Origin: an uncultured Eubacterium sp. | GTDB lineage: Bacteria; Bacillota; Clostridia; Lachnospirales; Lachnospiraceae | Reading direction: 5' to 3' | Length of the DNA stretch: 45,496 nucleotides | Assembly: GCA_934316925.1 (NCBI GenBank) | Contig: CAKREC010000013.1 | Location: 1-45,496 of the forward strand | In this document: positions 23,028 to 31,603 of the stretch, one piece after another | Position numbering within the stretch: position 1 is the stretch's first letter | How the letters are laid out: every line of letters starts with the position of its first letter | The notes under the pieces: model-generated | Databases searched by the model: none | The model's input: the letters and a program-made list of their open reading frames with translations, nothing else | Told to the model about the DNA's origin: nothing | Program-made: the position numbers and the translations under genes

Positions 23028-24053
23028 TTATTTTTCCCACAACATAATAGTCTTTCCAAACGACTTCTGAATATCCAGTTCAAAAGCATTTTTCATATCT
23101 TTTATATCGTGTACCGGAACAACTGCCCCAACAATGTTGGACAGATAATTGATAATCTCCGGATTTGACTTATAGAGTTCCACCGTCTTTTCAAAATCTA
23201 CTTTTCCACTTCTGCTGCTTCCAAAAATACGGAGACCCTTTTCCAGAACCATACGGGTATTGATCGGAACCGGGTACTCAGATACACCCAGGATCGAGAT
23301 CGTTCCCTCCGGTTTGATATAATCGATGATCTGATCGATCGCTTTACCGGATCCTGCACCACCAACACATTCAAACGCATGATCGAGCTCCAGCCCCTCC
23401 GGGATCTTCTCGATCGTATAGGTATTGTCTGCAAATGTAAAATCCGAAAGCTTGTCCTTGCTCATACCAAAAATAGAAAGCTCAGTTTTCGGGAACATCG
23501 TCTTAAAGAAAACGGCAGTAATATAACCAAGATTGCCGTCGCCCCAGATACCAACATGATCTCTTCTTCCATGCGCGATCTTATCAAATCGTGAGATTGC
23601 ATGCACACTGACGCTGACGATCTCCGTAAACGCAGCTACGGTCTTGTCGATCGTCTCCGGCAATGGCACCAGTCGATCCGGCCGGATCTTGACATATTCC
23701 TGCATAAAGCCATCAAATCCACTGGCACGGAATTTGCTGGAACGAAGGTAATTTTCCGCAATATACTCGTCCTCTTCTACCGGCGTATTCGGGATCATAA
23801 CTACCATATCCCCCGCTTTAAATCGGCCGGACGGATCCCATACAACATTGCCAATGGCTTCGTGGATCAATGCCATCGGTAACTTCTGCGCCAGGATCGA
23901 AGCTTCCCGCAGTCCCTGGTAATACCGCTGATCCGCGTTGCAGATTGAAAGATGCGTCGGACGTACGATCACATCATCCCCTTTTAAGTCAATATTCTGA
24001 TAGGTCACCTCGAACTTTCTAGGTGCCACTAACTGATATACCGTGTTCAGCAT
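23028..24053 (-). CDS. tarJ: TarJ-like ribulose-5-phosphate reductase
   Basis: 341 residues, a zinc-type medium-chain alcohol dehydrogenase. Visible: SICNADQRYYQG with C38 as a zinc ligand, ALIHEAIGNV with H64/E65, the nucleotide-binding GIWGDGNLGY, and a second-domain CVGGAGSG. TarJ reduces ribulose 5-phosphate to ribitol 5-phosphate with NADPH, and TarI then activates the product. The ATG lies 6 bases after the tarI stop codon, and the GGAGG of tarJ is inside the end of tarI. This tight I-J order is the family's usual arrangement and is the main reason for naming it TarJ rather than a generic dehydrogenase. Confidence 0.92.
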   Translation of the reverse strand: MLNTVYQLVAPRKFEVTYQNIDLKGDDVIVRPTHLSICNADQRYYQGLREASILAQKLPMALIHEAIGNVVWDPSGRFKAGDMVVMIPNTPVEEDEYIAENYLRSSKFRASGFDGFMQEYVKIRPDRLVPLPETIDKTVAAFTEIVSVSVHAISRFDKIAHGRRDHVGIWGDGNLGYITAVFFKTMFPKTELSIFGMSKDKLSDFTFADNTYTIEKIPEGLELDHAFECVGGAGSGKAIDQIIDYIKPEGTISILGVSEYPVPINTRMVLEKGLRIFGSSRSGKVDFEKTVELYKSNPEIINYLSNIVGAVVPVHDIKDMKNAFELDIQKSFGKTIMLWEK

Positions 24054-24059
24054 AGGCTT

Positions 24060-24776
24060 TTAGTCCTCCATACTATTTTCCTTGATCAAAGTTTCGGCAA
24101 CTCGCAGATCATATGGATAGGTAATCTTGATGTTGGATACTTCTCCCTCAACCAGATATACTTTTTCACCCTTCATAACAAAAATCTTAGCGGCATCCGT
24201 CAAAAACTGTTTTTCTTCATCAGTAAGTGACAAATAAAGTTCTTTGAGTTTTTTCAGGCGGAATGTCTGTGGGGTCTGTCCCTGATACATCTTGCTGCGG
24301 TCAGGCACCGAAGTGATCACCTGATTGTCATCACTCTGCACGATCGTATCCGTAGCCGGAACTGCGGTATCACAGGCTCCGTACTGCAATGCGTATGCAA
24401 TATTCTCCTCAATGATGCGGTGTGTCACGAAAGGACGAACCGAATCATGAGTCAGAATGATCGTCTCGTCATCCACGGTGTACTCACTTTCGATCTGTGT
24501 GATCGCATTCATGATCGTCTCATTTCTGGTGGCTCCGCCTTGAACGACCTCAATCCGGTCGGTCTCTCCGATGTATTTGCGGATCAGATTCTTCGTATGG
24601 CTGATCCACTGCTCCGGACAAAGCACATACAATTTTTCAAACTTATCATTGATATAAAATTTCTCGATCGTGTGAATAATGATCGGTTTATCGGCAATAT
24701 TTAAATACTGTTTTGGTTTCTCAATGTTGCCCATACGGCTTCCAATACCGCCGGCTAATAATACTCCAAATACCAT
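24060..24776 (-). CDS. tarI: TarI-like D-ribitol-5-phosphate cytidylyltransferase
   Basis: 238 residues, IspD-family nucleotidyltransferase. Motifs: VFGVLLAGGIGSRMG at the start, EKPKQYL, THDSVRPFV and AVPATDTI in the middle, and QTPQTFR, all typical. With tarJ directly downstream it is best read as CDP-ribitol synthase (CTP + ribitol 5-phosphate) rather than the isoprenoid enzyme IspD. AGGAG lies 9 bases before the ATG. The 75 bases before it, after the ligase gene, contain a short GCGC-based hairpin but no clear promoter, so it is probably transcribed from upstream. Confidence 0.92.
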   Translation of the reverse strand: MVFGVLLAGGIGSRMGNIEKPKQYLNIADKPIIIHTIEKFYINDKFEKLYVLCPEQWISHTKNLIRKYIGETDRIEVVQGGATRNETIMNAITQIESEYTVDDETIILTHDSVRPFVTHRIIEENIAYALQYGACDTAVPATDTIVQSDDNQVITSVPDRSKMYQGQTPQTFRLKKLKELYLSLTDEEKQFLTDAAKIFVMKGEKVYLVEGEVSNIKITYPYDLRVAETLIKENSMED

Positions 24777-24851
24777 GTGATTTTCTCCTTATTCTTCCAT
24801 ATAAGCGCCCATTTTAGCGCTACTGCATTACTATTCAATATAGCATACCGC

Positions 24852-26339
24852 CTAATCCGTGTCAAGGCATGCCGCATTGCGCTCCAGCTCTGCAAGCATC
24901 CGGTTTTTCGGCACCGTTTTTACAAACAAATCTCCAAATGCGAACCAGAATGCAAATGCCGGAAATACCTCAAATGGCAGAAATAAACATTCCGTCAGGG
25001 TTGCCACAACAAATCCCACACAGATTGCCGGGATTAAAAACGCATACGTCGCATTTTTACGTCGATTCGTCAGATAAAATTTCACAGAAAATACGACTGC
25101 CAGCACCGTGATGATCCCATAGAAAAACATACTCAGCACACCATATGTATATCCAAACTGGATCCAGTTGTTATGCGCATGTGCTTTTTTCTTTCCATCA
25201 ATCGAAAGTGCCACATTTTTGTGCCCTTTATAGTTTAACTTCTTTACATAACCTTTATAGATCTCAATACGACCACTCGTCAGTGCATTCAGTCCTTTGG
25301 TATTTTCCAGTACATAGAAAAACCGGGCCCACACATTGGAAGGAATCGGATTTTCCATATCTTCCGCCGGTCCTTCTGCGTGTGAATTTTCAACTTCCCC
25401 CGGCTCTGCAACGACCGACTCACTAAAGTCCTCGATCTTGCTGCCGTCTGCCATAAACAATGTCTCACCCTGAAAAAGGATCGGATGATTGATCATTCTT
25501 GGCAGCGTATGTCCTGCCACATCAAACAAAGGATACAGCACTGCACAAAAGCCAAGCATTAGACACAGGTTTCTTGCAAAGCTTTTCCACGCCTTTGTCT
25601 GAACCATAATAATCGCACGGAAAATGATCCACATCAAAAAGATCACGGCAACCGTCACCATAGACGTTCTTGCCTGTGTCTTTGCCAGATAAAATACGAC
25701 CAGCGCGAGACTGAAATATGTCGTGAGATTCTTTTTCCAGTTTCTTCCCGTCTCCACGATCCATTCAAGATCAGACATATATACAGCAAAAATGATATAC
25801 AGATACAGGGCAAATGTATTCGGATTCGTAAATATCCCTGCGTATCTTCCGCCGGCATACATCGGTCGAAACAAAAATGAGATCACCGACATCAGCCAGA
25901 ACGAAATTTTCACGGCATCTTTAAAGCATTTCCACAATAGGTCTTTTCTTGTATGATTCTGCCATACAAAAAATACTCCGGTAAAAGCAAATGCCAGAAT
26001 GATACCAAGGCCGCATACTTTTTTAGGTACTAACAGATCGGATACGGTAAAGCAGATACACATGCCAAACCACGAGATCCATACCGACCGGCGCCAATGA
26101 ACCCGCTCCAGTGAGCGATTCAAAGACACAACGGCAATCGTCATCATCAACACAATACCGCAGGCTGTATTATAGAAATAACTCTCTTTGTGCAGTACAT
26201 ATCTGACAATACAAAATAAGATGATGTCAGCCACAAAACAGCCTGTCAGAATTTCATATTTGTATTTATCTTTTACCTTTCCCATAAATGGAATAAACGG
26301 ACTTAACAAAGATATATACAAATCTTGAAGTCTTCCCAT
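24852..26339 (-). CDS. O-antigen ligase/polymerase-like membrane protein
   Basis: 495 residues and about eleven to twelve membrane helices with one large outer loop (about 290-395). The motif GRYAGIFTNPNTFALYLY and, after the loop, SGRIEIYKGYVKKL followed by AHAHNNWIQFGYTYGVLSMFFYG are the hallmark of the WaaL/Wzy_C family. Members either polymerise lipid-linked repeat units or ligate a finished chain to an acceptor. In a Gram-positive a Wzy-like polymerase or a ligase to a glycan is possible. AGGAGG lies 9 bases upstream of the ATG. It follows the initiating sugar transferase by 34 bases. Confidence 0.85.
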   Translation of the reverse strand: MGRLQDLYISLLSPFIPFMGKVKDKYKYEILTGCFVADIILFCIVRYVLHKESYFYNTACGIVLMMTIAVVSLNRSLERVHWRRSVWISWFGMCICFTVSDLLVPKKVCGLGIILAFAFTGVFFVWQNHTRKDLLWKCFKDAVKISFWLMSVISFLFRPMYAGGRYAGIFTNPNTFALYLYIIFAVYMSDLEWIVETGRNWKKNLTTYFSLALVVFYLAKTQARTSMVTVAVIFLMWIIFRAIIMVQTKAWKSFARNLCLMLGFCAVLYPLFDVAGHTLPRMINHPILFQGETLFMADGSKIEDFSESVVAEPGEVENSHAEGPAEDMENPIPSNVWARFFYVLENTKGLNALTSGRIEIYKGYVKKLNYKGHKNVALSIDGKKKAHAHNNWIQFGYTYGVLSMFFYGIITVLAVVFSVKFYLTNRRKNATYAFLIPAICVGFVVATLTECLFLPFEVFPAFAFWFAFGDLFVKTVPKNRMLAELERNAACLDTD

Positions 26340-26373
26340 AGAATAAATCCTCCTTGTCCCCCCTACAATAACC

Positions 26374-27054
26374 TTATCGGATCACTGCCAATACGGTCTG
26401 AACCATAAGCCAAATATCTTTTCCAAAAGAAAATGTTTTTAAGTAATCCAGATTATACTTCATCTTTCCCGGCAGCACTTCATGAATATACGTAGCATCC
26501 ACATCGGTTCCCGCCGCCAGCAGACGTTCCTCGTCTTTATATTCGATGCTTGCTTTTGAAGTAACTCCCGCCGGCAATAGCAGTGTCGCCCGCATCTCAT
26601 CCGAGTATGCCTCCACATATCTTGGCACTTCCGGTCTGGTGCCAACAAACGACATATCACCTGTCAGAATATTCAACAACTGCGGCAGTTCATCCAGCCG
26701 CACTTTGCGAAGAAAACGTCCGATCGGAGTGACTCTTGCATCTCCACTTGTCGTTACCTGACTTCCCCTCTTTTCTGCATCTGCAACCATCGTGCGGAAT
26801 TTAAAGATACGAAACGTTCTTCCATATGTGGTAACACGCTCCTGACGGAAAAACACTCCTCCCTTTGATGTGCTGCCGACTAAGATTCCCAGAATCAGAA
26901 GGATCGGCCATAAGATCAAAAGCAGGATCAGTGCCATAAGAAAATCAAAGATTCTTTTTACCAGCAATCCCATCTTATGCTGTTGTAAATGCTCATAATA
27001 TGGTCGGATTGATTCATTTCGCATGTTTTCCGGTAACTGGTCCCATTTACGCAT
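26374..27054 (-). CDS. Initiating sugar-phosphate transferase (bacterial sugar transferase family)
   Basis: 226 residues. One membrane segment at about 31-52, then the catalytic domain: FFRQERVTTYGRTFRIFKFRTM, FLRKVRLDELPQLLNIL with the key D-E, and MSFVGTRPEVPRYV. These are the signatures of WbaP/PglC-type enzymes, which move a sugar phosphate from UDP-sugar to undecaprenyl phosphate and start a repeat unit. Start chosen at 27054 where GGAG is 6 bases upstream and the coding region overlaps the aminotransferase stop by 8 bases. The small size is like PglC, with no extra N-terminal helices. The aminotransferase next to it suggests an amino-sugar first residue (inference). Confidence 0.93.
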   Translation of the reverse strand: MRKWDQLPENMRNESIRPYYEHLQQHKMGLLVKRIFDFLMALILLLILWPILLILGILVGSTSKGGVFFRQERVTTYGRTFRIFKFRTMVADAEKRGSQVTTSGDARVTPIGRFLRKVRLDELPQLLNILTGDMSFVGTRPEVPRYVEAYSDEMRATLLLPAGVTSKASIEYKDEERLLAAGTDVDATYIHEVLPGKMKYNLDYLKTFSFGKDIWLMVQTVLAVIR

Positions 27055-28321
27055 GATATTCTCCATTCTCAATCTGCAACATCGTTTCTTCCAGTTTTTG
27101 TAAAACATATGCGGTATCTTCCTCAGAAAGTCCTGTGTGAACCGGTAATGTCACTTCATTCGCATACATTTCATACGCGTTTGGATAATCCTCTATCGAA
27201 AATCCAAGGTTTTTATATGCCGTCAATAACGGCAATGGTTTGTAATGAACATTGGTTGCCACACCTTTTTCCGCCATGAGTTCGATCAGACGGTTGCGCG
27301 TCTCTACATCCGCACCATCCACACGGAGCAGGTACAAATGTCCACTGGATATTTTTTCTTCCTCATAATGGCAAAGGGCATGCAGATGATAACGATGCAA
27401 CCGTTCATTGATCTGCTGTATTCCCCGGTCATATGTTTCAATAATTTCTCTTCGTCTGGCAAGGAGTTCCGGATACCGTCTAAGCTGAACCAGACCGATC
27501 GAAGCCATAATATCCGTCATATTGCACTTATACGCTGGAAATAAAATATCATATTCCCAGGCACCTGGTTTGGTCTTTGCCAGAGCATCTTTTGACTGTC
27601 CATGAAGAGACAATAACATATATTCTTTGTATACCTCTTCGTTGTCCATCCCCGGAACGCTTCGCCAGGTAACCGCGCCACCTTCTGCTGTTGTCAGATT
27701 TTTGACCGCATGAAATGAAAAGGTAGTAAAATCAGCAAATTCTCCACTCATCTTACCCTGTCTCACAGCACCAAACCCATGGGCAGAATCCGCCATGACA
27801 ATAATACGGCCAAACAACTTTTGGTATTTATTTTCTCCTGCGTGATAGAGTTCTTTCTTCTTTCCGATCACCTGGTAGATACCATCATAGTCCACCATCA
27901 CACCGGCAATATCAACCGGTACGATCACTTTTGTCCGCTCTGTTATTGCTTTTTCTACTGCCGCAAGATCCATCTCATAGCTGTCTTTTTTTACATCGAC
28001 CAGAACAGGAGTAGCTCCCGTATGACAGATCGCACTTGCTGTTGCGGTATAGGTATATGCCGTCGTAATGACTTCATCCCCGGGACCAACACCAAGCAGG
28101 CGCAGTGTCATCTCCATGGCCGCTGTAGATGAATTCAGACAAACCGCACGCTCTGTATGGCAAAAGGATGCAATCTGTCGTTCAAACTCTTTCGTCTTTG
28201 GCCCTGTTGTGATCCATCCCGACAACAAGGTATCCGCTACTTCCCTTACTTCTTCTTCCGTAATATCCGGTGGTGAAAAAGAAATCGAACGATTGGTTCC
28301 TGCTTTTTTTAATAAACTCAT
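27047..28321 (-). CDS. DegT/DnrJ/EryC1/StrS-family PLP aminotransferase for nucleotide sugars
   Basis: 424 residues. The fold markers are clear: GWITTGPKTKEFE, a cofactor-loop LNSSTAAMEM, TAYTYTATASAICH, a D-S-A-H-G-F-G motif and the Schiff-base lysine in FSFHAVKNLTTAEGG. Family members aminate 4-keto or 3-keto sugars, for example to make bacillosamine or perosamine precursors. No 4,6-dehydratase that would supply the keto-sugar lies in the window, so the substrate must come from elsewhere. GAGGAG precedes the ATG at 28321 by 6 bases. The final bases overlap the initiating transferase gene. Confidence 0.92.
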   Translation of the reverse strand: MSLLKKAGTNRSISFSPPDITEEEVREVADTLLSGWITTGPKTKEFERQIASFCHTERAVCLNSSTAAMEMTLRLLGVGPGDEVITTAYTYTATASAICHTGATPVLVDVKKDSYEMDLAAVEKAITERTKVIVPVDIAGVMVDYDGIYQVIGKKKELYHAGENKYQKLFGRIIVMADSAHGFGAVRQGKMSGEFADFTTFSFHAVKNLTTAEGGAVTWRSVPGMDNEEVYKEYMLLSLHGQSKDALAKTKPGAWEYDILFPAYKCNMTDIMASIGLVQLRRYPELLARRREIIETYDRGIQQINERLHRYHLHALCHYEEEKISSGHLYLLRVDGADVETRNRLIELMAEKGVATNVHYKPLPLLTAYKNLGFSIEDYPNAYEMYANEVTLPVHTGLSEEDTAYVLQKLEETMLQIENGEYHA

Positions 28322-28349
28322 AATGATCTCCTCTAAATTCCTCATTTAA

Positions 28350-28380
28350 CAGGAAACGACCGCAATAAGCGGTCGTTTTC
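28350..28380 (-). terminator. Hairpin between the LCP gene and the aminotransferase gene
   Basis: Perfect 10-base arms AAACGACCGC (28354-28363) and GCGGTCGTTT (28369-28378) with a 5-base loop. On the minus strand the following T-run is weak (GTTTCCTGTT). It may be a partial terminator that lowers expression of the downstream genes, since no promoter is visible between it and the ATG at 28321. Confidence 0.6.
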
Positions 28381-28418
28381 GGCAAGCTGTTTCCAAAAAC
28401 TTTCCACAGCTGTAATTT

Positions 28419-29936
28419 TTATGGTTCTAATGTTGGCTGAGCCTCTTCGTCATTGTCCGAAGTATCGCCTGTCTTTTCAGTATCTTTCATAACACGATTG
28501 ATCTTCTTTGTGATCTTTGCAACTGAGTTATAATTTGGCTCACATACATACAATGCCGTAGAGCGGATCGAATAGGTTGTCTTCTTAGCTCCGGTTCCCT
28601 CTGCATTGGCATACATGATCTTCCACTGCGCTCCATCATTTAACTGCATATTGCAGATCGAACTGATCTTCTTGGTCGACATGTTTGTCTGGAACATTCC
28701 TTTGGACTCTTTCAAAAGTTCCGTGAAGTTTGAAAGAATCGATGGGGACATCGCCTTATTCAAAATTGCCTCGATCATATGCTGATGGTCACGTCCTCGC
28801 TGATAATCACCATTTGCAAAATGATGTCTTTCACGACAGAACGCCAGCGCTTTCTTACCATTTACTTTATTGTAGCCTTTCTTAAAGCTGTAGTGTGTAC
28901 CAGCTCCATCCGGACCCCAGTCAGAAATAAAGTCATAATCCGAATATACCTTAACACCACCCAACAGATTTACAATCTGTTTTACACTGGTGAAGTTCAC
29001 TCGAACATAGTAATCAATATCAATGTCGTACAACTTCTCTAACGTATTGATCGAACAGTCAACACCATAAATACCGGCATGGGTCAATTTATCACACACA
29101 CCGTGGGAAAGATCTTTACCACCTTTGGTATACAATGGCACATAATAATCTCGCGGTGTACTTGTCAAAAGGATCTTCTTCGTCACCGGATTGACCGTGG
29201 CAATAACATTTACATCGCTTCGGCTTGTCGTCGAAATATCTCCATACACGTCAATACCACTAATATATACATTGAATGGTTTCGTCGTAACATCGGTATC
29301 CGTTATCTCATTTTCCACTTTTGTAACAATGGAACTCTGGGACAATTCTCTGGTATCCGTTTCAAACGTATCATACTGGTCAGTAACCGTATTGAGGAAA
29401 GCCTGGTTAAATACGCATACCTGGATCTCTTTTGCATACAGCGCATCTACCAGTGTTGAAGTATCATCAAACTCAACCACTTCGAGATCCTGACCGGCTT
29501 TGCTCTTTGCTTCTTCTAATGCCTTGTCTGTATTTTCGCGATCCAATGTGCCGAGAATACCAAATTTGTATCCTTTCGCATCTGCGATCGTCTGTGCCGC
29601 ATCATCTTTCAATACATAAAAGGCAATGATATCCGTCTTTGTATCTGCGCCACCAATCTCTTCCAATGCTGCATGGGCATCAAACATATAATAGCTTCCA
29701 CCAATGAAAAATGCACAGAAGAACACGCACAGGATTCGTCCAAACAAGTAGCTGTTATTGGTAATCTGGCTGAACACCTGATAAACCATCAGCAGCACGC
29801 AGACTGCAACCATCGCAACCACATACTTGGTAGGAATAAATCCAACATAAATCGCTAATCCACACATTCCAATGGACGCTAAAAGCTGAATGATCAGAAA
29901 AATCCAGCTTATTTTTCTCTCTAATAGTACTTTCAC
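28419..29936 (-). CDS. LytR-CpsA-Psr (LCP) family wall-polymer ligase
   Basis: 505 residues. Three N-terminal membrane helices (about 12-90), an accessory extracellular segment (about 97-210) and then the LCP domain from about 220: FNVYISGIDVYGD, DVNVIATVNPVTKKILLTSTPRDYYV (the conserved R-D), KLTHAGIYG, AFCRERHHFANGDYQRGRDHQ (Arg cluster that binds the lipid pyrophosphate). The C-terminus is acidic and low complexity. LCP enzymes attach lipid-linked polymers to peptidoglycan. The start is GTG at 29936; GGAGG lies 6 bases before. It has its own promoter and is followed by a hairpin, so it may be expressed apart from the neighbouring genes. Confidence 0.93.
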   Translation of the reverse strand: MKVLLERKISWIFLIIQLLASIGMCGLAIYVGFIPTKYVVAMVAVCVLLMVYQVFSQITNNSYLFGRILCVFFCAFFIGGSYYMFDAHAALEEIGGADTKTDIIAFYVLKDDAAQTIADAKGYKFGILGTLDRENTDKALEEAKSKAGQDLEVVEFDDTSTLVDALYAKEIQVCVFNQAFLNTVTDQYDTFETDTRELSQSSIVTKVENEITDTDVTTKPFNVYISGIDVYGDISTTSRSDVNVIATVNPVTKKILLTSTPRDYYVPLYTKGGKDLSHGVCDKLTHAGIYGVDCSINTLEKLYDIDIDYYVRVNFTSVKQIVNLLGGVKVYSDYDFISDWGPDGAGTHYSFKKGYNKVNGKKALAFCRERHHFANGDYQRGRDHQHMIEAILNKAMSPSILSNFTELLKESKGMFQTNMSTKKISSICNMQLNDGAQWKIMYANAEGTGAKKTTYSIRSTALYVCEPNYNSVAKITKKINRVMKDTEKTGDTSDNDEEAQPTLEP

Positions 29937-29987
29937 CTTAAACCTCCGTTCTTTCGAAACATAATAACCCTAAAACGCAACAAGGGT

Positions 29988-30016
29988 ATTATATACCATT
30001 ACTATTCAAAAATCAA
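29988..30016 (-). promoter_or_regulatory. Promoter of the LCP gene
   Basis: Minus strand TTGATT (30016-30011), 17 bases, TATAAT (29993-29988). The -35 box lies inside the end of the TagB-like gene. It gives the LCP gene and the genes after it a start independent of the TagGH operon. Confidence 0.65.
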
Positions 30017-31132
30017 TTCAAAAAGTCTTTCGACCGATTTTTTATCCATGTACTGATAATGTTTTTTACAAAAAGCCATCCGCTTCTCATGATCATGGTC
30101 TTCTTCTTTGAGTACTGCCTGCAGTTCCCTTTGATCATTCACAACCGGTCCCGGCATATCTTTTCGGTAATCTCCATACAATTCCCGGCTGATCGCCTGA
30201 AAATGCTGATAATCATAAGCATAAAAAATCATCGGCCGGTCAAACAAAGCATACTCAAATACAATGGATGAATAATCACTGATCAGAATATCTGTAACTG
30301 CCAGCAGTGTAGTCACTCCCTCATAATGAGAAAAATCAACTACTTTTCCCTCATGATCTTTCAGGATCTCCGGACTGAAATTGTCCGCCACATGAGGATG
30401 ATACCGAAGCATGAGCACCTGGTCTTCTCTCATATCCGGGACAAACCGATCCAGCGAAAGATACAACTCCGGCGAAGCAACTTCATCATCGCGAAAGGTA
30501 GGGGCATACAAGATCAGTTCCTTCCCGCGAAGTTCCGGATACTCCTGATAGAAGCATTCTTTCATATCATGAATCTGTTCTTTGTCCAAAACCAGATCCG
30601 TCCGCGGAAGTCCGGTAACAAAAATCCGATCCGCCGGTATGCCAAACGCACCGGCATACTGCTCTTTCGAGTATTCTGAACTCACGATCAGGTGAGTGAT
30701 CCGCTGATTGGCTTTTTGGGCCAGCCTTGCAATCTCTCCCGTCTCTGCATCCAGTCCAAAATGCTTGATGCTCCCGGTTCCATGCCAGAGCTGGACCACT
30801 TTTGTCTTCCTGGAAATCGGAGTAAATGCCATCGGCATAAATTCGTTGTCCAGAAAGATCACCGATGCGGTAGCCATATGGTATGCTTTTCCAAAAAAGA
30901 ATGAAAAAGGACGGCGAATGCCATCCTTCTTTGTCAAAACGATAATTTTACAATCCGGCACCCTTTTTCGAAGTTGACTCTCAACAATACCAATATTTCC
31001 CTCCGGGCTGGCATCGTGAGTTCCCACAAAAAAGTATTTGTTCTTACATATCGGAAAAATTCGAAAGAAAGAAAAACATATGGCAAAGATACGATAACCA
31101 ACCATCTTTAAAGTTCCAATTTGGTTTTCCAT
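30002..31132 (-). CDS. TagB-like CDP-glycerol glycerophosphotransferase
   Basis: 376 residues, one domain. Motifs: QLWHGTGSIKHFG with WHG at 116-118, SSEYSKEQYAGAFGI, GLPRTDLV, YAPTFRD, RYHPH and LISDYSSIVFEYA. This is the canonical family signature, and the length matches a TagB (priming) rather than a long TagF enzyme. It would add glycerol phosphate from CDP-glycerol to a lipid-linked sugar. The gene starts 5 bases after tagD, which supplies that donor; its own ribosome binding site is weak and translation may be coupled. An N-terminal hydrophobic stretch (about 10-28) could dock it on the membrane. Confidence 0.9.
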   Translation of the reverse strand: MENQIGTLKMVGYRIFAICFSFFRIFPICKNKYFFVGTHDASPEGNIGIVESQLRKRVPDCKIIVLTKKDGIRRPFSFFFGKAYHMATASVIFLDNEFMPMAFTPISRKTKVVQLWHGTGSIKHFGLDAETGEIARLAQKANQRITHLIVSSEYSKEQYAGAFGIPADRIFVTGLPRTDLVLDKEQIHDMKECFYQEYPELRGKELILYAPTFRDDEVASPELYLSLDRFVPDMREDQVLMLRYHPHVADNFSPEILKDHEGKVVDFSHYEGVTTLLAVTDILISDYSSIVFEYALFDRPMIFYAYDYQHFQAISRELYGDYRKDMPGPVVNDQRELQAVLKEEDHDHEKRMAFCKKHYQYMDKKSVERLFELIFE

Positions 31133-31137
31133 AATAA

Positions 31138-31530
31138 TCAGTCTTTCATATTCAAATCATTTTTTATCTTTGTTGTTGATATCCCCTCTGTGCGCGGCAA
31201 ATATACAACCTCACAATAATCTTTCAAAAAGTCGAATTTACCTTTCCAGTCATCTCCCATAACGAAAACATCAACATTATTGTTTTTTACGTCATCGATC
31301 TTCTGTTCCCATGTATACTCTGGCAGAACTTCATCTACATATCGGATCGCTTCCAGAATCTTCTTGCGGTCTTCAAACGAATGATATGCCTTTTTTCCTT
31401 TGCCGGCATTGAATTCATCTGAGGATACTACCACGATAAGATAGTCGCCCAGTTCTCTGGCTCTTCGCAATAAATTGATATGTCCAACATGTAACAGATC
31501 AAAAGTTCCATAGGTAATTACTTTTTTCAT
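31138..31530 (-). CDS. tagD: Glycerol-3-phosphate cytidylyltransferase
   Basis: 130 residues, the standard size. TYGTFDLLHVGHINLLRRA carries the HxGH active site, followed by RKKILEAIRYVDEV and the closing RTEGISTTKI (RTxGISTT). It makes CDP-glycerol from CTP and glycerol 3-phosphate. AGGAGG lies 8 bases upstream. The next gene encodes the glycerophosphotransferase that would use the product. Confidence 0.97.
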   Translation of the reverse strand: MKKVITYGTFDLLHVGHINLLRRARELGDYLIVVVSSDEFNAGKGKKAYHSFEDRKKILEAIRYVDEVLPEYTWEQKIDDVKNNNVDVFVMGDDWKGKFDFLKDYCEVVYLPRTEGISTTKIKNDLNMKD

Positions 31531-31575
31531 TTTTATTTCCTCCTAAATATATATCCGCCCCCCATATTCATTCGG

Positions 31576-31600
31576 CGGCAAGTCATCCAATCGGCAAGTC
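31576..31600 (-). repeat. Short direct repeat upstream of tagD
   Basis: CGGCAAGTC occurs at 31576-31584 and 31592-31600 (period 16) in the 73-base gap between tagH and tagD. It could bind a regulator, but two copies are weak evidence. Confidence 0.3.
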
Positions 31601-31603
31601 GTC

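Noticed and set aside
24777..24851. Short GCGC hairpin as a terminator between the ligase and tarI genes
   Set aside because: The stem is about 5 base pairs with no T-run, and no promoter follows.
28381..28418. Second inverted repeat (AGCTGT/ACAGCT) as a riboswitch or T-box
   Set aside because: No conserved T-box or riboswitch core is visible and it lies just after the LCP stop codon.
31576..31600. Direct repeat as an operator
   Set aside because: Two 9-base copies only, no promoter beside them; kept as a low-confidence repeat.
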